NCBI GenBank assembly: GCA_021234155.1 | Contig: JAJEKV010000519.1 | Location: 1-64,000, forward strand | Direction: 5' to 3' | Length of the DNA stretch: 64,000 bases | From: Isoetes taiwanensis | Lineage: Eukaryota > Streptophyta > Lycopodiopsida > Isoetales > Isoetaceae | In this document: positions 11,330-19,993 of the stretch, in pieces | Position numbering within the stretch: position 1 is the stretch's first letter | Layout of the letters: every line of letters begins with the position of its first letter | Program-made: the position numbers and the translations under genes | Notes under the pieces: model-generated | The model's input: only the letters and a program-made list of their open reading frames with translations | What the model was told of the DNA's origin: nothing | Databases searched by the model: none

Positions 11330-12175
11330 AGTCTTATATGGATGTGAAATTTGAGGACCAAGTTTGCCACAATGCTTATGGGATGATATTGAGCAGATCT
11401 TAAAAAACATTTTGAGACTGGAATTAGGAGTTAAAGCCCAAACACCTTACTCTATGATATTAGCAGAATGTGATCTCATGCCTTTGGAAGGGGAAGCGAT
11501 CCTTAGATGCATTATATATTTTAAGAAGGTCATTGATGACACTAGAATTAGACGATGACTTTGTTAGCCAGCAAGGAGAACGGTTTGTTTCAAGATGTCA
11601 AGAAGTGGCTCAATAAATGGGATATACAATGGGATGAAGTGGTCTTAGTAAAATCTTGATTTAAGACAATGGATATCCAGGAAGGTAGATAAGAAGATGT
11701 GGTCGCAGCCCAAGACCAAAATGATTTCATATAAGCAGAATATTAACCCCATGTTGGAAATGGTAGGGCACCTGTAGGAAAATATTTCTATCCAAAAAAG
11801 ACATGCTATTTGCAAGATTCGGCTTAGTTCATATCATTTAGGTGTGAAAGTGGGTAGATGGGGACATATTATTCCTAGAGATCAAAAATCTTTGCAAAAT
11901 ATGTGGGAAGATAAAGTAGAGAATGAGGACCATGTATTGCTTCAATGTACGGCATGCAATGTATTACTTGATAAGTATGGTATATACTATGAAGATCTGC
12001 CAACCTTTTTCACCCTAAATGGGGATATATTAGGGAAGTATTTGATTGAGATTTTACAGTATAGAGAAGTTTGTATGCATATTCATAAAGTTGATGATAA
12101 TGACAGTTTGAATGAGAATGATGAGCTAGATGAGGACTCGGAAACTCATCTATTGTTTTTTTACAATGACATTTT
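11330..12175 (+). pseudogene. LINE A1 C-terminal region
   Basis: This region aligns with the same part of LINE A3. Readable pieces are LRLELGVKAQTPYSMILAEC and DLMPLEGEAILR (11,364-11,558), and GVKVGRWGHIIP followed by ENEDHVLLQCTACNVLLDKYG (11,844 onward). It ends in an acidic tail NDELDEDSETH near 12,117-12,150. The EDxHVLxxC part belongs to a C-terminal zinc-finger-like motif of LINE ORF2; the two upstream cysteines are less well kept here (KNLCKICGK-like in frame). Confidence 0.65.
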
Positions 12176-12203
12176 AAAATTGTCGTCTAATAGGCCTTTG
12201 AGG

Positions 12204-12551
<348 letters not shown>

Positions 12552-12593
12552 TCAAAACAAAGCTTGTGATGGCGAAACCTAAAAAGATGTGGA

Positions 12594-12628
<35 letters not shown>

Positions 12629-12660
12629 CCACACACACACACATTCAAAACAAATAGAAC
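12552..12660. repeat. Duplicated microsatellite flank between SINE2 and LINE A2
   Basis: The segment ATTCAAAACAAAGCTTGTGA through AAAAAGATGTGGA (12,549-12,593) is followed by a second (TC)n(AC)n tract and ATTCAAAACAA (12,643-12,653). The full segment returns at 13,019-13,066 after LINE A2. Confidence 0.8.
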
Positions 12661-12956
12661 ATGCCTTACTTAGGGTGTATTGCATATACATCTATCTGAG
12701 ACAAATAAGGATACATACCGAGGATTTACAATCCTTTTTCATGATGGATGGAGATATAATAGGGCTTTACTTGATTGAACTTCAACAATATAGGGATAGT
12801 TGCCTAAAAACCGATCTACTAGGAGATAATGACATTATGAGTGAGAGTGATGAGCTAGATGAGGACTCGAGAAACTCATCTATTATTCTATGATGATGTT
12901 TTAAATATGTTGTCCTAATAGGTCTTTGAGGCCTCCCATCTCGTAATATCTTCACT

Positions 12957-13018
<62 letters not shown>
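12661..13018 (+). mobile_element. LINE family A fragment (A2), 3' end only, with (TC)n(AC)n tail
   Basis: A frame from 12,675 reads IHTEDLQSFFMMDGDIIGLY, LIELQQYRDSC and DELDEDSRN, matching the extreme C-terminus of LINE A1 (YYEDLPTFFTLNGDILGKY, IEILQYREVC, DELDEDSE). The 3' hairpin is A-GGTC-TTTGA-GGCC-T at 12,920-12,934, with a U-G pair replacing a Watson-Crick pair of A1. The tail is (TC)n then (AC)n at 12,955-13,018. It is a strongly 5'-truncated copy. Confidence 0.8.
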
Positions 13019-13020
<2 letters not shown>

Positions 13021-13530
13021 TCAAAACAAGCGCTTGTGATGCAGGGAAAACCTAAAAAGATGTGGAGAAGTCCGGTGGTCCTGTGGAGTGGTTACGCTTA
13101 TTGTAGGCTGCGTCAAATCGGATGTCACCCCCAAGGAAGGAAGGAATGATAAAAAACTGGAAAACTTGGGTCCGCAGGGTCGAATCGGATGAAAAGTATG
13201 GGTCTCATTGGGTCTTTGGAAAACATGGGTCCGCAGGGCCGGAATCGAGGTGTCCTTTGGTCTTTATGTGGAGTCGAAGATGAAGACGCTAGCGTAGAAC
13301 ATTTGGATGCCGGATTGGCTAAACCCACCGGTAGGAAATGTTAAAAGCTTGTGTCACAGGGAAATGGATCGTGAGGCCAAAGCATGTGGGCTCATTGCCG
13401 CAGCTAATAAAAATAAAAAGGCAACATGCTCTATTGCAGGTCTGTCATGCTCTATTGCGTAGACGCAGTGAGAGGGGCTGGCCCCAGTGGAAATTCTGAA
13501 CTCTGTGGTAGCCCTGGTTAGTACATTGCC

Positions 13531-14360
13531 ATGGCATCCTCTTTAGGATCTGCTCAGTTTAATCTGAGCGGTCTGTTAAAAAACCAACCAGAAGTGGTGA
13601 ATACAGTGACTAAAGCAGACTTGTTTACAGCTATTGAGCATATGAGAGAAGCAATGGACGGTTCTATGCGCACAGTGAAGATTTCCATGGAGCAAGCGGT
13701 TCAAGGTATGATGAATGATTTGAAAAACTTTCTTCTTGCTCATGTACAATCTGAAATAAATAGATGTCAAACACATGTGCTTAATGAGCTTGAGCAATTC
13801 AAAGCACTGATGCAATCCGAGTTTGAGCAATTTAAGCATGATATGAGCAATAAAGCTCCAGAAGATGCAAGCAGGCCGCATGATATCTCTGAAATTAAAG
13901 ATCAGTTTGAAGCTTACAGGGAAGAACAAGAAAAGAAAGCATATGATGTATTGGAAATTAAAAATCAGTTTGAAGCCTACAGGGAAGAACAAGAAAAGAA
14001 GGCAAGGGCACTGAATATTCGTATACTTGGCATGCCGGAGGTTGCTAAAGAGAATACTAAGCAAGTGGTTGAAAATTTCCTTGAAGAGAAATTGCAGATT
14101 GAGAATGCGGGAATCATGGAAGCCTTTCGCAATTGAAAAGAGAATAACAATGGCAGGCATATTATTGTGAAATTTAGTAACCGGGAAAACAAATTGCAAG
14201 TGCTTAGGAAACGTGCAAGCTTGAAAGGTACTTCAGTGTTCATCAATGAGGATCTAACTAAAGCGCAGTTGGAAGAGCATAAAATGCAGATACAAATAAT
14301 GAAAGAAGCAAAAGAGAATGGGCAAAGGGTGCGCTGGCGATGAGGTAAGATAATGGTAGA
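13531..14360 (+). pseudogene. LINE A3 ORF1: L1 ORF1p-like coiled-coil/RRM protein
   Basis: An ATG at 13,531 opens a 201-codon frame to TGA at 14,134. It has a long charged helical part with heptad-like spacing (about residues 25-165) and then the start of an L1-ORF1p-type RRM: ALNIRILGMPEVAKENTKQV and FLEEKLQIENAGIMEAFR. After the TGA the same domain continues: GRHIIVKFSNRENKLQVLRK, SLKGTSVFINEDLTKAQLEE, then VRWR, a second TGA at 14,341, and GKIMVD. FINEDLT and GK(I/V) are typical landmarks of Transposase_22/L1 ORF1p proteins, which bind the LINE RNA as a trimer. The second TGA sits where CGA (Arg) is expected. Confidence 0.75.
13879..14004 (+). repeat. Two tandem 63-bp units inside the ORF1 coiled coil
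   Basis: HDISEIKDQFEAYREEQEKK A is followed by YDVLEIKNQFEAYREEQEKK A: two 21-residue units, each 63 bp, nearly identical in DNA. Twenty-one residues equal three heptads, so the coiled-coil register is kept. Confidence 0.85.
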
Positions 14361-14394
14361 TACTTTGAGGCATAGGTCCGAGACCACGGGATCC

Positions 14395-15230
14395 GGTCAT
14401 GTCTTTGGAATATTAACTCCATTAGTCGACTTTAAAATAGATGTAATTAGCTTTATGCTTGAGGATGTTGATGTTATTTTTTTCTAGAAACTTATGAACA
14501 TGAAGAGAAAGGTTTACCAGAAATAAATGATTTTATTACGCCTTCATTCAAGATAGTATAAAAATCATGGAGGTTAAAAGGGCATGGAGGAATTGCGTGT
14601 TATATTAGAAAAAAATGTCGACATATGGTAAAGCTAGTACCACAAGTGGTTCTATGCGGCAGATTTGGATTGAAATTTCGGGCAAACTTGGAAAAATATT
14701 CATTCAGGGTAAAGTTGTTACTTTCCCCACGTGGTTCACCAAGATATAACTTGGGGAGTTTGGGCAGGGGCGATCCTTTTTCCGGCTAGAGCAAGATCGA
14801 TGGCACTTCACGCAAGAAGGAGATGTTATCTTGATAGGAGATTTTAATGGGAGAGTTGCCAATAAACAAGCAAACAATTGTGAGGGAAGGGATCCATTGT
14901 GGTTGGAAATGCTAGGCAATTGGAGGTAAAAAGAATATGGGTGGCATCGTGAATCTCATGATAAAATAAGATGGCCCACGCCACAAGGTAATCATGTGCT
15001 TAACATGTGTAGTGGCTTGGACTTGCTTATATATAATGGTATAAGCAAATTTCCGCACTCTGGTAAACTAACATGCAAGGATGCTAGTGTTGTAGACTTG
15101 GTTTTGGCTAAGTCATGTCTTGCAAAGCAGATGTTGGATTTTCATATAGGGGAAGCAATGCCTCAGATAATGGATCACGCACCTTTATTAGTTGAGCTGC
15201 AGGTTAGAAATGTGCATCAAAAAGTAAGTG
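14395..15230 (+). pseudogene. LINE A3 ORF2 endonuclease domain
   Basis: Frames spanning this region give KIDVISFMLEDVDVIF, then (L/Q)ETYEHEEKGLPEINDFIT (motif with the QE(T) glutamate), DVILIGDFNGRVANKQ (GDFN box, about 14,824-14,870), and from 14,996 LDLLIYNGISKFP, LTCKDASVVDLVLAKSC and MDHAPLLVEL (SDH box as MDH). This is the apurinic-type endonuclease that nicks DNA for target-primed reverse transcription. Frameshifts lie near 14,490, 14,580-14,700 and 14,930. The Q of the QET box reads as Leu or lies across a TAG depending on frame. Confidence 0.8.
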
Positions 15231-15845
15231 ATCATGTACCATATGGACATAGGATTTATATGCATTATAATAAAGCGGATGAATATGGGAAATTGTGTGA
15301 ACAAAAGACATTGGAAATAGAGTGGCCAGAAGATGCAGGTGCCATTAGTGAGACCCTTGCCCAAATGGTTTTAGAGATTGCAGCTAAATGCTTTATATCG
15401 CAAAGAAAATTGAAAGGCATCCCTTGCAATGCATGGTTTGATAGGGACTGCAAGGCAAAGAGAGCAGAGCTTAGGAAAGCGAATAAGGTATAGAAAGGCA
15501 AAAATTAAAGAAAGAGTATGTGAAGTTGACCAAATCAAGAAGGAAGCAGTACATCAGTTATTGGTTAGACCTAAGCAATTTTGTAACAGGTTGAAACCTA
15601 ATGTAAAACAAGAAGTTGTCTTGGACATTGATGCATTGTTAGGACAAGTACGCAAGCTATATCATATGCCTGGTATTCCTGATGTGGAAGAGATCGCATA
15701 TCCCATTGCAGATGCATGCAAGTTCACCTCGGAAGATCTTGAAGAAGATTTAAGTAAACTAGCAAATGGGAAAGCAGCAGACGCACAGGGTTTAGTGGCA
15801 GAAATGTTCAAATGGGCGAGGGATTCCGTTCATGCGATGCTATGA
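15231..15845 (+). pseudogene. LINE A3 ORF2 linker between endonuclease and RT
   Basis: Two overlapping frames (15,231-15,493 and 15,429-15,845) join by a frameshift near 15,490. The first contains GIPCNAWFDRDCKAKRAELR; the second contains KIKERVCEVDQIKKEAVHQL, IPDVEEIAYPIADACKFTSE and DLEEDLSKLANGKAADAQGL. The LANGKA segment is the standard lead-in to the RT fingers and is found in the other copies. A TGA at 15,843 separates it from the RT; a CGA codon would fit there. Confidence 0.7.
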
Positions 15846-15848
15846 AAA

Positions 15849-16719
15849 TTGTTAGATGCGGCTGTAAGAGATGGTTTTCCTCGCACGTGGCAAGTTAACA
15901 GAGTTATTCCATTATACAAAGCGGGAGACGATAAAGATCCAGGTAATTATAGGATGATTATGGTTTGCAGCTTCTTTGCAAAATTGTTTGCTACCATGTT
16001 GAACAATAAGATTAATATGTGGGCTGAAAAAAATGGAGTCAGGGCTATGGGCCAAGCGGGATTTAGACCTAAACGGTCTACCATAGATCATTTGATCACT
16101 TTACGTGCTATGATAGATTCAGTTACTGGCAAGAAAAAGCCTTTATATGCTTTTTTTGTAGATTATACTAAAGTCTTTGACACGGTGAATAGGGATAATC
16201 TCTGGCAGAGAATGGAGCTACTTGGAGTCCCAATGGAACTAAGACAAGCGGTTAAGGTACTATATGAAAAAGTCCTAGTTCAGTTGTCACTACCTTATGT
16301 AAAGGAGTGTGATAGTGTTGTGGTGATGAATATTGGGGTCAAGCAAGGATGTCCTTTATCTCCAACTTTGTTTGGATTATTCATTGTATTTGGAGAGTTG
16401 TTTGGTGGAACATGGGGGCAATGGTACAATGGTAAATGGATATGTGGTGAAGCTTTTGCTATATGCGGATGATATAGTCATCCTATCACACTCAGTGGCA
16501 GGGATGCAGAAGCACTTGGATGCGCTGGCATATTTTTGTGATAGTAAGGGAATGCGAGTAAACCTTGCTAAAACAAAGATGGTTGTCTTTGGGGCAAATA
16601 AAACAGACCATCTGTTATTCTTTTACGAAGATACACCAGTTGAGCTGGTAAACTCGTATAAGTATTTGGGAGTGGAAGTGGATAAAAGTCCGAATTTGGA
16701 ATATGGCCGTAGAGCATAG
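15849..16719 (+). pseudogene. LINE A3 ORF2 reverse transcriptase domain
   Basis: RT motifs in order: FPRTWQVNRVIPLYKAGDDK, DPGNYRMIMVCSFFAKLF, MGQAGFRPKRSTIDHLITL, FFVDYTKVFDTVNRDNLW (motif A, catalytic Asp near 16,161), MNIGVKQGCPLSPTLFG (motif B), LLLYADDIVILSHS (motif C, YADD at 16,462-16,473) and MRVNLAKTKMVVFGA. All catalytic aspartates are present. A frameshift near 16,390-16,400 separates motifs B and C, and TAG at 16,717 ends the frame, followed by continuing homology (SECGLKAG). This enzyme copies the LINE RNA onto nicked DNA. Confidence 0.85.
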
Positions 16720-16788
16720 AGTGAATGCGGTCTCAAAGCTGGTATAGCATGCTTATGAAGTTCCAAAGCTGAAATTTGGAATTTTGAC

Positions 16789-17653
16789 ATGAAACGGATG
16801 TTATATAGAGTACTTGTTCAGACAGTACTGTTATACGGGTGTGAGGTTTGGGGGCCAGGCTTGGCGGCAGATACATGGAAAAGGGTAGAGAAGGTCAAAA
16901 AAAAATTCCTTAGAACGGAGCTAGGCATAAAGGTACAAACACCTTATGACATGATGCTTGTTGAATGTGATATGATGCCTGTTGCGGCAGAAGCCTTGCG
17001 TAAACTGCTTATGTATCTCTGTAACCTACGATTTGGAGGGGATGATGATAACTTGCCGCGTTTGGCAATGAAGGAGACAAAACTGAAGGGCTGGTATGCC
17101 GACGTTGAGGAGTGGATGTGGAAATGGGGGTTAAACACCCATGATCTATATGTGCATCGCAAGGATATTCGAACATGGGTAAAAGAGCAGGTCATTTTGA
17201 AAAACTGGAGAGTCCCAGAGATTAAGGATTTCTACATACGATGTATTAATCCAAAGCTCCAAGAGGCTAAGTACCTTCGAGAAAGTATGTCTCTGAAGCT
17301 TAGACATTTAATCAGCAGAATGAGACTCAGCTCACATAGACTTGGGGTAGAAATTGGCAGATGGAGTGGAATCCCGCATGAAATGAGGCATTGCAAAGCA
17401 TGTAATTTACAGGAAGTGGAGGATGAACAACATGTGCTCTTGAGGTGCCCCACAGATGTCACGGAAATTAAACCGCGGGTATAATATTTCAGCATTAACT
17501 TTGTTGGAGTTTTTTGATTTAGAAGGCAAATGCATAGGGAAATTCATAAGAGATGTCCTGAGTCTGAGGGAACAACTTGGTCATAATTCTATAGGAGAGG
17601 AGTTGGGAGGAGAGGCTAATGCATTATTGTCTGAAGATGCATTAGATCTATAA
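16789..17653 (+). pseudogene. LINE A3 ORF2 C-terminal domain with CCHC-type zinc motif
   Basis: A 231-codon frame (16,789-17,484) reads MLYRVLVQTVLLYGCEVWGP, KKKFLRTELGIKVQTPYDMM and ECDMMPVAAEALRK. It ends with RLGVEIGRWSGIPHEMRHCK, then ACNLQEVEDEQHVLLRCPT, giving C-x2-C-x(9)-H-x4-C. A frameshift near 17,456-17,484 leads to a second frame with ALTLLEFFDLEGKCIGKFI and an acidic end to about 17,653. The zinc motif is a common feature at the end of LINE ORF2 proteins and is thought to contact nucleic acid. Confidence 0.8.
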
Positions 17654-17722
17654 CGTTGATTGTACGTGTTGAACGTCTCATAGACCTGGTGGTCTGCAGA
17701 CGTGATTAATAAACATTTCATT

Positions 17723-17727
<5 letters not shown>

Positions 17728-17807
<80 letters not shown>
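17728..17807. repeat. (TC)n microsatellite, tail of LINE A3 and left flank of next element
   Basis: About 40 TC units that follow ATTTCATTTCA at the LINE 3' end and stop where the next LINE-derived element begins. Confidence 0.95.
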
Positions 17808-17809
<2 letters not shown>

Positions 17810-18486
17810 GGAATACACATAAAGCATGGTAGGGCCCCCTTTGTTGACCTATTCTTTGCATAGCAAACTTGTAGAGTTAGGGGACCTCATAAACTCTAAA
17901 TTTGTGAACATTTGTGGTCAAGTCCCTAGTTTGCACGGTTATTCCTAGGCCTATTATATGTTGGAAAAATGTAGAGGCAGAAATTGATGCCCATTCGGCT
18001 GTGGATGAAGCTCTACATTTCTTCACTGACATCATGCATGTGAAGGTTGCTGGAGTTGTCTATGCTAATAGGGTGGGAGCAGCAAGACCAGATCGTCCTC
18101 GACATCTTTTGGTTCGGTTTCATGATGCATTCAACCGCCTAAATATTCTTTAGCATGGTAACCATTTCAGAGGAACTAGTTTTCAGTCCACCTCTCTCCT
18201 CTTCAATTGTGTAATCGTAAGGAGGAGCTTTGCATATTCAGGACAGCCCATCTGCAAAAGAAATGGGCAATGTACAGGGAAGGCACAGCAATCATTCTAG
18301 ATCAATGGCCTTCTAATCCTTAGACTGACTATGTCTAGATAATTTAAGTAGCATAAAATTACCATTAACATTAGTATTATCTTTTTCTTTATACTTTTTG
18401 GGCTTCCATGCCTCTTTTGTTGTTTGGGTCCCATGATCAATTTGGTCTCCGTGGACGTTATCTATCTATCTATCTATCTATCTATC
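17808..18486 (+). mobile_element. ORF1-only LINE derivative with (TATC)n tail
   Basis: It begins after the (TC)n of LINE A3 and carries an ORF1-type fragment (17,914-18,153) reading EIDAHSAVDEALHFFTDIMH and RPDRPRHLLVRFHDAFNRL, then in another frame LQKKWAMYREGTAIILDQW (about 18,250-18,310). Instead of ORF2 it passes within about 50 bases to a LINE-B 3' end: TTTGGGTCCCATGATCAA, TTTGGTCTCCGTGGACGTTA and (TATC)n at 18,461-18,486. The 3' part matches the fragments at 34.7 kb and 37.7 kb. The structure recalls mammalian HAL1 elements, which have ORF1 but no ORF2. A simple internal deletion of one family B copy would give the same result. Confidence 0.6.
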
Positions 18487-19498
18487 CAACCCGGTAGTTA
18501 AAGAAAGCTATTTACATAGCAGAGGTCGGATTGGCAACGGCTTCAGCTTCAAAGTGATTCAGGAAAATACTGCGATGAACGTGGCGCCAAAAGCAGCTGC
18601 GGATGCTGCTCAGAAAAACGTGGCAGTTAAAGGAAGAAATAGATTGCGGCGCAGAAAAAATCGAAAGGAACAAAAATGGAAAATTAGAAACTGAATTATA
18701 TATGTTGTGATAATATATAGCATATATATCAACTTTCAAAAACTTGTCATTGTAAATGCTAGAAAAATTTGTAGCATCTTTATTTATCAATTATCATAAA
18801 CAAACATTAAATTGCAAATTAACTCTCAAAGCACACTTTTACATATGTATAGATCATGTATCCATCAAGTGAGACCACTAATGGAGATTCAAAAGTCACT
18901 ATTAATGCCACAGATATACGGATGTAAAGGATCATGTACTGTACTGATCACATGAATCACATCATTCTTTTAAAACCATCCCATCTCTTCCAGCCCTTCC
19001 ATCAACTTCCATTCTGATGTAATTATTGTAGCTCCTTTATTCCTTCAGTGTTTTTTAATCAACTAAACTTAGATTAGTTTAAAGAAGAAATGAATATACA
19101 CCAAGGGATTTGAACCCTAGAATGTTCCATCAAAAGTTCAGATGTAACTGCTACTTCAAACAGTTAACTGCTGATAGAGTCAGAGTCAGACACAATTATG
19201 ATTACGTAAATGCAAAAAAGTGGCAGTTTATCGGATAAGTATAAGCTACAGAAGACAGTTAACAGAAAAAGCTCTGCTCCAAGCTATAAAAATGCTCATC
19301 AAAATTAGCACTTTTGATTGTAATAGGAAAATAAGAAATGTCAGGGAATCACATTTCATTACCTCTTTGATCGATGCAAGAGCTCTCTTTTGAAAAGATC
19401 AAACAAACGAACTGTCATCAGATTGAATGAAAAGCCTCCATAGAATGATCCTGCAGCCAAATACAACTCCATCTATTGATCTGAAAAAAAAAACACAA
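18487..19498. other. No gene recognised
   Basis: AT-rich sequence with no coding domain I can identify. A minus-strand frame of 92 codons (18,512-18,790) has no recognisable motif. A partly palindromic ATATATGTTGTGATAATATATA lies near 18,697-18,722. Confidence 0.4.
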
Positions 19499-19501
19499 TA
19501 A

Positions 19502-19990
19502 GGGTGCATTCGCACCCGCGGTTAAGTTAAGTTAAAATATGGTTTTTAACTAAATTTACATTGGCACCACTAGTTAAGTTAGCATATAGTTAAGAAATAT
19601 AGTTAAGAATTTAGTTTATTTTTTTAACCAAAAACGCTAACTAAACTTGACTTCACACCTTATTCAGCAAAATTAACTAAAAGTTAACTAAATAAAAAAT
19701 TAGCACTAAAAGTTAAATGACCTCATAGAGGTCACTTTAAGGTTAGTTAAATGTGCTTATAATTTTTTATACTTTGGCTAACTTAACTAGACATGTTCGA
19801 AAGCATTTAGTTAGTTAGTTAAGTTATTTTTTAACCAAATTTTTTAACTAAACGAGTGCGAAATAGTTTTCCGTTAAGTCAGCCTAACTAAATTCTTTAA
19901 CTAGCTTTGGTGTGAAACCCGGTTAGTGTTAACTTAACTTAATTGTAAAAGTTAACTTAACTAAACTTAACCATGGGTGCAAATAGACCC
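19502..19990. mobile_element. Tourist/Harbinger-like MITE with TAA target duplications
   Basis: The left end GGGTGCATTCGCACCC and the right end GGGTGCAAATAGACCC are imperfect inverted repeats (consensus GGGTSYATTYGCACCC). TAA flanks both sides (19,499-19,501 and 19,991-19,993). The 489-bp interior is AT-rich, noncoding and dominated by GTTAACT/AGTTAAC words in both orientations, so it can fold back on itself. A TAA/TTA 3-bp duplication and GGG...CCC ends are typical of PIF/Harbinger-type MITEs. Confidence 0.85.
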
Positions 19991-19993
19991 TAA

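Larger units (their letters stand above)
13067..17807 (+). mobile_element. Near full-length LINE (family A, copy A3) with ORF1, ORF2 and (TC)n tail
   Basis: Order: probable 5' UTR (about 13,067-13,530), ORF1 with coiled coil and RRM-like domain, ORF2 with endonuclease, RT and C-terminal zinc motif, short 3' UTR, hairpin AGACC-TGGT-GGTCT at 17,682-17,695, GCAGACGTGATTAATAAAC, and a (TC)n tail from about 17,728 to 17,807. The 5' boundary is uncertain; no target duplication was found. Only a handful of stops and frameshifts break it, so it is the youngest family A copy here. Confidence 0.85.
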
